Below are positions 23,600 through 34,899 of a stretch of DNA of 64,000 nt, in pieces. The DNA comes from Rhizophagus clarus. Lineage: Eukaryota; Glomeromycota; Glomeromycetes; Glomerales; Glomeraceae. The notes beneath the pieces were generated by a model. It had not been told where the DNA came from and ran no database searches. It worked only from the letters and a program-made list of their open reading frames with translations. Positions within the stretch are counted from its first letter, which is position 1, and every line of letters begins with the position of its first letter. Position numbers and translations under genes: made by a program. The DNA lies in NCBI GenBank assembly GCA_015698045.1, contig BLAL01000315.1, forward strand, positions 825,703 to 889,702. The letters run 5' to 3'.

Positions 23600-26590
23600 T
23601 ATTATGAAATCTAAAAAAATCCTCTATTAAAAATATTTCATACAAACTCTTAGGAAACCTCAAAAAAAAAATCTATTTATCAAAAATATCCTATACGAAT
23701 CTTAGGAAATCTCACAAAAAAATTTCCTATCAGATATCCCATACGAACTCTTCCAATACGAACTCTTAGAAAATCTCTCTCAAAAAAATTTTCTATCAAA
23801 AAATCCCATGCGAATCCTTTCCATATGAACCCTAAAAAATTTCACAAAAAAATTTCCTATCAGATATCCCATATGAACTCTTCCAATACAAACTCTTAGA
23901 AAATCTCTTAAAAAAAATTTTCTATCAAAGATATCCCATACGAACACCCTACTATATGAACAACTGGAAAATCTTTATTAAAATATCCCATACGAACTCT
24001 TCCCACACGTAGGGCTCCGATCGGTTTCGGTAATTACCGAACCGTACCGACCGGTTTCGGTATCGGAGCGGTTTCGGTTTTATGATTTATCGAACCGAAA
24101 CTTTCGGTTTCGGTATCGGTTTTGCGATTTACCGAACTGATTTACCGATAATAAAAACGTTTTTTTTTTATAAGAAAAACGTAAATAATGTAGTTAAAAA
24201 AAATGTTGCGAAACGTTTTTTACATAAACGTTTGATATAAAAAATAACGATTCGCAACGTTATTTTTGCGGAATTTGTAAAAAACGTTGCGAAACGTTTT
24301 TTACATAAACGATTTGATAAAAAATAACGTTTTGCAACGTTATTTTTGCGAAACTTGTAAAAAACGTTGCGAAACGTTTTTTATATAAACGATTTGATAA
24401 AAAAAATAATGTTTCGCAACGTTATTTTTGCGGAACTTGTAAAAAACGTTGCGAAATGTTTTTTACATAAACAATTTATTATGAAAAATAATGATTCGCA
24501 ACGTTATTTTTGCGAACATTGTAAAAAACGTTGCGAAACGTTTTTTACATAAACGTTCGATATAAAAAAAATAACGTTTTGCAACGTTATTTTTGCGAAA
24601 CTTGTAAAAAACGTTGCGAAATGTTTTTTACATTGGAAATTTAATATAGAAAATAACGTTTCGCAACGTTATTTTCCTTTTTATTTAAAAACGTTGCGAA
24701 ACGTTTTTATAAAATGATTTAATATAAAAAAACGTCTCGCAACGTTTTTTTTGTCACTTTAATAAAAAATGTTGCGAAATGTTTTTTTATGGATGATTTG
24801 ATAAGAAAAAATCGTTTCGCAACTTTTTTTTTGCTAAACGTTGCGAAACGTTTTTTTACTAAACTCGTTCGGTAAATCGGTTCGGTTTTCAGTAATTACC
24901 GATCAGTTTCAGTAATCATTAATACCGATACTGATTAATTCGGTTCGGTATCGGTTTTTGCAAAAACCGAACTGAACCGAACCGATCGGAGCCCTACCCA
25001 CACGGACTCTAAGAAAATCTCTTAAAAAATTTTCTATCAAAGAATCCCATACGAACCCTTTCCATATGAACTCTTAGAAAATCTCTTAAGAAAATTTTCT
25101 ATCAAAGAATCCCATATGAACCCTTCCATATGAACTCTTAGAAAATCTCTTAAGAAAAATTTTTCTATCAAATATCCCATATGAATTCTTCCAATATGAA
25201 CTCTTAGAAAATCTCTTAAAAAAAATTTTCTATCAAAGAATCCCATACGAACCCTTTCCATATGAACTCTTAGAAAATCTCTTAAGAAAAATTTTACTAT
25301 CAGATATTCCATACGAACTCTTAAAAATAAAAAAAAATCTATTTATCAAAAATATTCTATACGAATCTTAGAAAATCTCAAAAAAAAATTTCCTATCAGA
25401 TATCCCATATGAACACTTCCCATATGAACTTTTAGAAATCTCTCTCAAAAAAATTTTCTATCAAAGAATCTCATGCGAATCCTTTCCATATGAACCCTAA
25501 AAAATTTCACAAAAAAATTTTCTATCAGATATCCCATACGAACTCTTCCCACACAAACTCTTAGAAAATCTCTTAAAAAAAAATTTTCTATCAAAGAATC
25601 CCATACGAACGCTTTTCTTATGAACTCTTAGAAAATCTCTTAAGAAAAATTTTTCTATCAGATATCCCATACGAACTCTTTCCATATGAACTCTTAGAAA
25701 ATCTCTTAAAAAACAACTTTTCTATCAATGAATCCCATGCGAACTCTTTTCATATGAACTCTTAGAAAATTTCTCAAAAAAAATTTTCTACCAGATATCC
25801 TATACGAACTCTTCCCACACTAGAAAATCTTAAAAAAAATTTTCTATCAAAGACATCCCATATGAACCTTTTTCCATATGAACACTTAGAAAATCTTTAT
25901 CAAAATATCCCATACAAACTGTTTCTTTACGAATTCTTAGAAAATCTATAAAAATAATTTTCTAACAAAGAATCCATACGAACTCTTCCCATACGAACTC
26001 TTAGAAAATCTCTCAAAAAAAAATTTTCTATTATTTATCCCATATGAACTGAACTCTTAGAAAATCTCTTAAAAAAAAAATTTTCTATCAGATATCCCAT
26101 ATGAACTCTTCCTATATGAACTTTTAGAAATAAAAAAAAAAATCTATTTATTAAAAATATCCTATACGAATCTTAGGAAATCTCTCAAAAAAATATTTCC
26201 TATCAGATATCCTACACGAATCCTTCCCATACGAACTCAGAAAATTTTGCAAAAAAATTTTCTATCAGATATCCCATACAAACTCTTCCCATACGAACTC
26301 TTAGAGAATCTCTTAAAAAAAATTTTCTATCAAAGATATCCAACAAACCTTTCCCATATAAACTCTTAGAAAATCTCTTAAAAAAAATTTTTCTATCAAA
26401 TATCCCTATACGAACTCTTTCCATACGAACTCTTAGAAAATAAAAAAAATTTTTTATCAGATATCCCATATAAACTCTTTCCATACAAACTTTTAAAAAT
26501 CTCAAAAAATAAAAATATCTCTATTTATCAAAAATATCCTATATGAATCTTAGAAAATCTATCAAAAAAAAATTTCTATCAGAGTTTAGA
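23600..26590. repeat. Satellite of CCATACGAACTCTTAGAAAATCTC units, split by a hAT MITE
   Basis: Dozens of units contain ATCCCATACGAACTCTT, CATATGAACTCTTAGAAAA and AAAAATTTTCTATCA, with spacing that alternates around 45-55 bp and higher-order blocks near 100 bp. Several minus-strand frames read RMGYLIEKFFLRDFLR-like repeats; they are translations of the satellite and not genes. The part before 24002 and the part after 25004 belong to one array. Confidence 0.85.
24010..24996. mobile_element. Non-autonomous hAT element, copy 2
   Basis: The ends are identical in type to copy 1 (TAGGGCTCCGATCGGTTTCG and CCGATCGGAGCCCTA). The 8-bp target duplication CCCACACG is perfect (24002-24009 and 24997-25004). 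It is about 98 percent the same in layout as copy 1, with the same run of AACGTTGCGAAACGTT motifs. It sits inside an ACGAACTCTTAGAAAATC tandem array and splits it, so the array is older than this insertion. Confidence 0.96.
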
Positions 26591-28948
26591 GTTTTAAAAT
26601 GGTTTATAAATTAAATATTTTAAAACGACGTTATTGAAAAAATCTAAAAAATCTGCTAATATATAATAAGCCAATTAGCAACCAATCGGTCATCAATCTG
26701 ATATGGTCGATTGGTAACCTATTGATAACTGGTAAATTCAACCGTACACCAATCAGTCATCAATCAGTCATATGATCAGTTGATAACTGATTTGAAATTT
26801 ATACCTGATTGATGACCTATTGAAAGAATTAGTCATCAATAGGTATCCAATCGGTTACCAATCAGTCACATGACCGATTGATGACCGATTTGACTCCATT
26901 CAACCTGTGTGAGATAGATTTTGCTGATATTGAGGGAAGAGGAAGACGCTCCCTCCATGCTCGAAATCTCCAAATATTCTTTACAATATGATCTCTATTA
27001 AATTCTGGTCTCATGATAATGTCAACAAGATCTTCATATGCATTTGTTGAAATATTATGCTTATAAATCCAACAAAATAAGGCAGCAGTAGTTAAATTTT
27101 GAAAATATGGAGCAAAATCACCATTATAAGATAGTAACTTATCTTTAGCCAATGCTTCATCAACGAATAGCTTTTCTTCTGAGATATCAGAATCATGTCT
27201 TTCTTCATTATTTGATGACATTGTTTCATATTCTTCATCACTTTCTAAGGACATTATATAATTGCTTTCTGTTTCATTCTCTGATGATGTTGAAATCATG
27301 TTGATATCACCTTCTTCATTATTGCTTCGTTGTTCTAAATTATCATTATTATCATTTCATTGTTCTAAATGATCATTATCGCTTCATTGTTCTAAATGAT
27401 CATCATTGCTTCGTTGTTCTAAATCATCACCATTATCGCTTTGCTGTTCTATATGATCATTATCACTTCATTGTTCTAAATTATCACCATTATCGCTTCG
27501 CTGTTCTATATGATCATTGCTTTGTTGTTCTAAATCATCATCTCCGTCGCCATATTCATTATACTCTTCACCGCTAATATTATTATCTTCAAAATCTTTT
27601 TGTACCATTTTTTCATTATCATCATTATCTGATAATAAAAATCTATTAGGTAACCTTCTAAAATTATTATGGATACGAAAAGGTAATGTAGCAATATTCG
27701 CTTTTCGAGGTTTATTTCGTAACATAGCTATGATAATAATTATAATAAAGAATAATAAAATAAGTAAATTTAAAAAATGTTTATGCGCGTTTGTGTATTT
27801 AATTCATTAACTGCTTTTATAATATTTTTAATTGGAAATCATAGTATCGTGACCGCAGCACATAAACAGAAATTTTGGGTTAACAAATTTCTCATTAACA
27901 GAAATTTTGGGCAATGATCTGGTTACATGTAAAGAAATTTTGTATAAAATCGTGATCGCAGGACATAAACGGAAATTTATAAACAGAAATTTATATTGAA
28001 ATTTCGAGAAAAAAAATTGTCAATGGTTACATTAGTTCTTGGATCACAGTACATTAATGGAAATCTTGGGGAAAATGATCTAAAATTGACGTGTTAACAA
28101 CAGTTACATGCAAAGAAATTTTGTATGAATATTGTAACCGCGGGACATAAATGGAAATTTGAATTGATCAGAAATTTTCTTAATGGCTACATTGGTTCTT
28201 TACTTACAATGCATTAACGAAGTTTGAGGCAATGATCTGAAGAGTTAACTTCTTTAACGGTTATATGTAAAGGAATTTATATGAATATTGTGACCGCAGG
28301 ACATAAGCGGAAATTTAGATCATTGAATTTTGGGATAATTGATTAGAAAAAAAATTCGTTAATAGTTAGTTACATTAACTAATGAATTATATAATGAACA
28401 ATATCGTAATTATAGAAATTTGGGTTAACAAAGCTCTTGAATTTAGGATTGATGTTTTGACGATTACATGTAAAGAAATTTATATAGGCTGCTGGACATA
28501 ACGGAAATTGGTTAACAAAGCTTTTCTGAAAAATTGACATTACATTTTAAGAATATCGTGATCGCAGCATATTTAGACAAGACAAATGATCAGAAAAAAA
28601 TTGTTAGCAATTCGTGTTCCAGTTTATATGAAATTTTGATTTTTATGATTTTAAATTATTACAATCAATTATTATAATAAAATCACTAGTTGTGAGCTTT
28701 ATGGATATATACAATTATAAAATTACATAAGATTTATTTTTTTATTGAAATAAATTGAAAAGAAGGTGGATATAATATTGTGCGGTATTGTAATGAGATA
28801 TTAATTTCATATAATGGCAATATCAATTCTAACAAATAATTTTAAAGTTTTAAATATTTCAAATTATCACAAAATATTAAAGAATCAAATGATCATACTT
28901 TTTTCACCATCCGAGCCCAGTCTCCCATAGTCTTCGCTCGGTTGTTAC

Positions 28949-30512
28949 TAAAGTTGCCTGCCAAAACTCAATTGGCCAATGTCGAAATGTCAAAACCTAA
29001 AATATGTCAAAATGCCGAAATGCTGAAATAGTTTTGACATGTCGAAATTGTAAAAATTAGTTTCGATATGTCGAAACTGCTGAAACTAAAATCACAATAT
29101 TTCACAACGGGTTTCATTCATTATAATAAAAATTCAAAAATAAGAAACATTTCGCAACGTTTTTTATTAAATGCTTGAAAACTGTTATGAAATGGTTTTT
29201 TTTTAAGTTAAAAAAGCTTGAAAAACTGTTGCGAAATGGTTTTTTTTGCTTAAAAATTCAAAAATAAAAAACATTTTGCAACATTTTTATTAAATAATCG
29301 AAAAACTGTTGCGAAATGGTTTTTTTTTCTAAGTTAAAAAAAACTTGAAAACCCGTTGCGAAACAGTTTTTTTCGCTTAAAAATTCAAAAATAAAAAACA
29401 TTTCACAACATTTTTTATTAAATAATTGAAAAACCATTGCGAAATAGTTTTTTTTGTTTAAAAAATCAAAAATAAAAAACGTTTCGCAACGTTTTTTATT
29501 AAATACTTGAAAACCTGTTGCGAAACAGTTTTTTTTTTAAGTTAAAAAAATAAAAAATGTTTCGCAACATTTTTTATTAAATAATTGAAAACTGTTGTGA
29601 AACAGTTTTTTTTTCTAAGTTAAAAAAAAGCTTGAAAAACGTTACATTTTTCGCTTAAAAATCAAAAATAAAAACATTTCGCAACGTTTTTTATTAAATA
29701 ATTGAAAACTGTTGTGAAATGGTTTTTTTTTCTAAGTTAAAAAAAAAGCTTGAAAAATGTTGCATTTTTCGCTTAAAAATCAAAAATAAAAAATGTTTCG
29801 CAACATTTTTTATTAAATACCATTGCGAAATGGTTTTTTTTGTTTAAAAAATCAAAAATAAAAAATGTTTCGCAATGTTTTTTATTAAATAATTGAAAAA
29901 CTGTTGCGAAACGTTTTTTTTTCTAAGTTAAAAAAAAAAGCTTGAAAAACGTTGCATTTTTCGCTTAAAAAATCAAAAATAAAAAATGTTTCGCAACGTT
30001 TTTTATTAAATACCATTGTGAAATGGTTTTTTTTGTTTAAAAAATCAAAAATAAAAAACATTTTGCAACATTTTTTATTAAATACTTGAAAAACCATTAT
30101 GAAACAGTTTTTTTTTTCTAAGTTAAAAAAAAAAGCTTGAAAAACGTTGCGTTTTTCGCTTAAAAAATCAAAAATAAAAAACGTTTCATAACGTTTTTTA
30201 TTAAATGCTTAAAAAACTGTTGCGAAATGGTTTTTTTTGTTTAAAAATTAAAAAATAAAAAACGTTTCGCAACATTTTTTATTAAATACTTGAAAAACTG
30301 TTGCGAAATAGTTTTTTTCGTTAAATTGACAATAGTGATTGCTGTTTGATATGTATATATTATATATATCACGTGACAAAATAGTTTTGACAATTTCGAC
30401 ATATCAAAACTATTTCAGCATTTTGACAAATCGGAAGGTCAATGTCGAAATGTCGAAATAGTTTTGATAATTTTGACATGTCAAAACTCTTTAATTTTGG
30501 CAGGCAACTTTA
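28949..30512. mobile_element. hAT-type MITE with TAAAGTTGCCTGCC ends
   Basis: The ends are TAAAGTTGCCTGCCAAAA (from 28949) and TTTTGGCAGGCAACTTTA (ending 30512). They are flanked by the perfect 8-bp duplication GTTGTTAC (28941-28948 and 30513-30520). Inside each end are TGTCGAAATGTCAAAAC-type repeats. The centre is a series of AAAAACGTTTCGCAACGTTTTTTATTAAAT units. No transposase is present. The terminal sequence differs from the TAGGGCTCCGATCGG family, but the central motif is the same. Confidence 0.93.
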
Positions 30513-31009
30513 GTTGTTACAAGACGGATGTTTCTGTTTCTTTTTAATATTGGTCTGGAGAAGATCATTCAATCGGGTTTGTTTTTTTATTAGATCGTCT
30601 AGCGAGATCAATATCATATTATCTATATATGAAAGAAACTATTTGAATATTATCATACGTTATTTAATGAATTAATATACCAGGTATTTTTTTTTTATAC
30701 CTGTTTCTTCTCTACTAGGTTTGGGAGAGGACATTTTCTTTCTATCTTTTTTTTATTAGAAATCTAAAAACTCTGATCTGAGATGTGATATTTTTATATG
30801 TAACTGATAAGATATGGACAGTCAAACTTTAAAAAAAATATCAATTGAATTCTTTGGGAAAAAAGCACAAAGTAAATTTTTTTATAATATTATGCCTGTG
30901 ATATCATGACTGCACTATATAAAAAAAAATTTGGGTTAACAACTTGAAAAGTTTTTTTTAAAACTTCATTACATAATTCTGAGATAGAAAACTAATGTAA
31001 CAAATTCTG

Positions 31010-32810
31010 TCAATGCGCTGCAGATAAAAATCAATGTAACCATTAACAATTTTTTCTCTTGATCAATTATTGATCTAAATTTCTATTTATTTATCGTGAC
31101 CACGATATTCATGTCAAATTTTTCAGATCATTACTCTAGATTCCACCAATGTGCTGCAGATAAAGATCTTTTACAGATAAAGAATTAACAGAACTGTTGA
31201 CAAAATTTTTTTCTGATCAATTTTTTGATCTAAATTTCTGTTCATGTCCTGCGATCACCTTACATGTAACCGCAATTTTTCCATTTTCCAAAATTTTATC
31301 AATTTACTTTACATTGCAACTAATATTGCACTGTTAAATATTTAATATAATATTTTTTCTATTAAGATTAAAAGAATAGTTAATAATTTATTATCAATCC
31401 TAATTATTAAAATAAATATATAATATATTAAACTTATGAAAAAATGTACTCTATTTAAGTATTAGGACAGCATAATATAGTACGTACAGTATAATTCTTC
31501 AACCCTGATTATGTAACCATTAACAAATTTTTCTTCTGATCAATTATCCCAAAAATCTGTTTATGTTCTGTGATCACGATATTCATGTCAAATTTTTCAG
31601 ATTACCCCTGAATTCTATCAATGCGCTGCAGATAAAAAATCAATGTAATCATTAACAATTTTTTTCCGATCAATTATTGATCTAAATTTCTATTTATTTA
31701 TTGTGACCACGATATTCATGCCAAATTTTTCAGATCATTACCCTAGATTTCACAAATGTGCTGCAGATAAAGATCTTTTGCAGATAAAGAATCAACAGAA
31801 CTGTTAACAAAATTTTTTTCCAATCAATTTGTTGATCTAAATTTATGTTCATGTCCTGCGATCACCTTACATGTAACCGCAATTTTTTCATTTCCCAAAA
31901 TTTCATCAATTTACTGTATACATTGCACTAATATTGTACTGTTAAATATTTAATATAATATTTTTTCTATTAAGATTAAAAGAATAGTTAATAATTTATT
32001 ATCAATCCTAATTATTAAAATAAATATATAATATATTAAATATATGAAAAAATGTACTCTATTTAAGTATTAGGACAGCATAGTAATATAGTATGTACAG
32101 TATAATTCTTCAACTCTGATTATGTAAACATTAACAAATTTTTTCTCCTGATCAATTATCCTGAAAATCCGTTTATGTCTTGCGATCACGATATTCATGT
32201 CAAATTTTTCAGATTACCCCTGAATTCTATCAATGCGCTGCAGATAAAAAATCAATGTAACCATTAATAATTTTTTCTGATCAATTATTGATCTAAATTT
32301 CTATTTATTTATTGCGATCACGATATTCATGTCAAATTTTTCAGATCATTACCCTAGATTCCACTAATGTGCTGCAAATAAAGATCTTTTACAGATAAAG
32401 AATCAACAGAACTGTTGACAAAATTTTTCCGACCAATTTTTTGATCTAAATTTCTATTTATGTCCTGCGATCACCTTACATGTAACCGCAATTTTTCCAT
32501 TGCCCAAAATTTCATCAATGTACTGTAAACATTGCATTAATATTGCACTGTTAAATATTTAATATAATATTTTTTCTATTTAGATTAGATTAAAAGAACA
32601 ATCTTAATTATTAAAATAAATATATAATATATTAAACATATGAAAAAAATGTACTCTATTTAAGTATTAGGACAGCATAATATAGTACGTACAGTATAAT
32701 TCTTCAACACTGATTATGTAACCACTAACAAATTTTTTCTCCTGATCAATTATCCTGAAAATCCGTTTATATCCTGCGATCACGATATTCATATAAAGTT
32801 TCTTTACTTG
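31010..32810. repeat. Three tandem copies of a 610-bp unit
   Basis: GCGCTGCAGATAAAAA occurs at about 31015, 31624 and 32234, that is, every 609-610 bp. The following sequence repeats closely (TGACCACGATATTCATG, CTTACATGTAACCGCAATTTTT, AGTATTAGGACAGCATA). Units differ by scattered substitutions. It forms the expanded right arm of the foldback at 27.8-33.1 kb. Confidence 0.85.
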
Positions 32811-33389
32811 TAACCGTTAATATTGCTTGAAATTACTATTAATGTTCTGTGGACAAAGAGCTAATATACCCATTAAGGATTTTCCTGATCAATTATTCCA
32901 ATAATTTGAAAATTTTGTTGGCCAAATTTCTGTTTATGTCCTACAGTTACGATACTCATATATAATTTCTTTACATGTAACCGTTAAGATGTCAAATTTT
33001 CCCAAAATTTTCGTCATAAAGAATCGATGTAACTATTAACAAATTCTTTTGATCAACTATCCAAGATTTAATGTAACCATGAACGTTTTTTTCGTGAATA
33101 CTAACCCAATTTCCTTTTATGTGCTGAGGTCATGATGTAATTTTTTCTTAATATTAGGAGAAATCTCTATAAATAAATAAAGATGATGCTGTATTCGTCT
33201 CGTCAGAAATCACCTATTTCTTTACATGACGAATCACCTATTTCTTTACGTTGCTACTAGCACAATACTGATAAGTACCATCTTGTTTATTTATCATAAC
33301 TAAACGCAGAGGAGTAACAGAAAAAGGTAATAATATTATATTTTTGATTTAAAATTTATATAGTAATTGCGTCTAATACTATTATAATG

Positions 33390-34820
33390 ATACCTAAAAG
33401 ACAAGGCAACAAAAGCTGCAAAGACTATAAAAACTATTCGTACATATGTTGCCAACTCTTCACGTGATTATAATAAGGAAAGAGATGAAAGGAGAGAGGA
33501 AGGAAGTGAACATGAACAAGATAATTTACATGGACAAGATGTAGATATTGGAGAAGGTAATAATAGACAAGTTGATGATATTGAAAGAATTATTTTGGGT
33601 AAATATGTTATAATAATTATTTTATTATTCAATTGAAATGATATTTCTGCGAATTTATTTAAAACTAAATTTACTTCGTTATAATGAAGATATGCTTCCA
33701 GAGCAAGAAGAAAGAAATATTGAAAAAGAAAGAAGAGAAAATGAGAAGAAAGAGATGGAGAGGAGAGATAAAGAGTGAAGAGTGAAAGAGAGAAGAGAGA
33801 GGGATAGGAGAGAGAAAGATAAAGAACAAGAAGAAAATGAAAATAATGAAAGCGGTAAAAACATAAAATCTGAATATAATTAATGAATATAATTTTATTC
33901 TCATTTAATATTACTTCTAGAGAGTGAAGAAGAAATTCCGGTTTAATTTGGTGCAATGACCAATCAATTGCAAATTTGCAATTGGTTGGTCTTACATCCA
34001 AGTGTACTATATTTGGCAAACAAAATGCTTGATGCCTCGACGAAGCAGCCATCAACAAATTTGCCACTAACCACCTCGACTTCGTCACCATCTGACAATG
34101 TAAAATCTATTTCTTATTTTAGTTGTTACATTCTTATCAATTAAGAATAATCGTTATTACATAGAATTGCTGATGTATTATGTATTATTGATATTATTAC
34201 TGTTTAGGATAATTATCGTCTTATTGACGAAGAAATGAAATGCTTTTTTTTGCGAACTAGAAATCTGCCTGATCATGCGTTTGATAAAATAACACAAAAA
34301 ATTTTTGGGCATGATGCTTATCAAAGCGTGGCAAAGTCAATTAACGAATGATATCATAAATCATTTTCCAACTATCGATATCAATTGAAAAATATACTTT
34401 CAACATTAGTAAAAGAATTTCGACAAATTGTAAAAAGGTGATCGATACGTTCATATCATTATGTTGTTGTTTTATTACAATGATTTAATGATTTAAATTT
34501 TTTTCTATTAAAGTGAATATACGGAAAGTTCAGATCCTACCGATGAGGAAGTAAACAATTTCATATCACGTGAGGTGATTTTAAAGAGAATCTTAAGCCG
34601 ATACGTTTCAGCCATCGATTTTACAAAATTATCAGAAACTTCACTAGATAAATTAATAGAATTTTCCAGAAAATGCTTCAAAATAGCTTGGATTGAAACT
34701 GAAAGCGCAAATATTAAAGAAAAGGTTAAGGAGTTAGATGTTATTACAGAAGATCTAGAAATTCCTTCCTGTAGCAGAAGAAACATTGCTAGCTCTTTAA
34801 AACTCCATCTTTTTTCATAA
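33390..34820 (+). pseudogene. Decayed intron-containing gene of unknown function
   Basis: Exon-like pieces with GT-AG borders follow each other on the plus strand. A charged stretch (SSRDYNKERDERREEGSEHE) comes first. A glutamate/arginine-rich segment at 33690-33850 follows (with a TGA after RRDKE). Then come 33921-34100 (QLQICNWLVLHPSVLYLANK), 34208-34440 (DNYRLIDEEMKCFFLRTRNL, QKIFGHDAYQSVAKSINE) and 34514-34820 (YTESSDPTDEEVNNFISREV, ending in LKLHLFS). In-frame stops interrupt the second, third and fourth pieces. I do not recognise the family. The composition (acidic linker then helical C-terminus) fits a host or transposon-associated nuclear protein. The low-complexity minus-strand ORF over the same DNA is not real. 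Confidence 0.45.
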
Positions 34821-34899
34821 ATACAGTACATATCACATAAAAGACCGTGATAACATTGATATGTTTTTTATTCCTTTATGATAATAAAGATTACAATAT

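Larger units (their letters stand above)
22119..26905. mobile_element. 4.8-kb repeat-filled insertion with inverted ends
   Basis: The ends are inverted copies: CACAGGTCGAATGGTGGCAA (from 22119) and, reversed from about 26905, CACAGGTTGAATGGAGTCAA. Both continue into ATCGGTNACCAATC-type phrases over about 150 bp. The insertion splits the coding sequence of the KDZ-like gene between SAKSIS and SSKKTPST. The interior is entirely arrays (11-bp GGTCAAATTAT repeats, a duplicated 117-bp unit, ACGAACTCTTAGAAAATCTC repeats) plus a nested hAT MITE. No transposase is present. A clean target duplication could not be read, so the superfamily is unknown. Confidence 0.65.
18415..27725 (-). pseudogene. KDZ/Plavaka-like transposase-type gene, split by two insertions
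   Basis: Read from 27725 downwards. An acidic N-terminus (RNKPRKANIATLPF, then repeats of LEQRSDN) leads into ALFCWIYKHNIST and EDLVDIIMRPEF, ending at about 26910. A 4.8-kb insertion follows. From 22118 come TPSTLKDSKMAYQLSISDII, ESPLFGQEQLIIL and a BAH-like module (GDFVYYYDNERKLGRLRAIL). Next are the DDE-like core DIYYDDFGTFRNVYHSLGG and HFVLGFVPFGGNFNEF, then GCRTC. Further exons are at 20657-20331 and 20227-19868 (VHARTYGIFINTQVGIKEMV). The last part (YAIIKEIFKYKGND, YAFITIDWF) lies beyond an hAT MITE, at 18614-18415. In-frame TGA codons replace CGA three times in the LEQR repeats, and further TAA/TAG stops occur near 21608 and 21450. Assignment to the KDZ/Plavaka superfamily rests on overall pattern; it may instead be a domesticated host family. 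Confidence 0.7.
27840..33136. repeat. Large foldback with unequal arms
   Basis: The left arm (27840-28640) carries GTGACCGCAGGACATAAACG and AACAGAAATTTTGG phrases. The right arm (30890-33136) carries the reverse: TTATGTCCTGCGATCACGAT and CAAAATTTCTGTTTATG. The outermost pairs are at 27850-27890 and 33080-33135 (GCAGCACATAAACAGAAATT against AATTTCCTTTTATGTGCTGA). The right arm has expanded by threefold duplication of a 610-bp unit. A hAT-type MITE lies in the middle. No protein was found, so it is a foldback-type element or a decayed long-TIR transposon. Confidence 0.6.

Noticed and set aside
25037-26505. Minus-strand ORFs with repeated RMGYLIEKFFLRDFLR-like peptides
   Set aside because: They are translations of a satellite, are repeatedly broken, and have no start context or domain.
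23600-26590. Regular repeats with spacers resembling a CRISPR array
   Set aside because: The units vary in length and sequence, the spacers are also repeats, and the context is eukaryotic transposon DNA with no cas genes.
33468-34091. 207-codon minus-strand ORF rich in Leu, Ser and Phe
   Set aside because: It is the complement of purine-rich exon-like sequence on the plus strand; low complexity and no domain.
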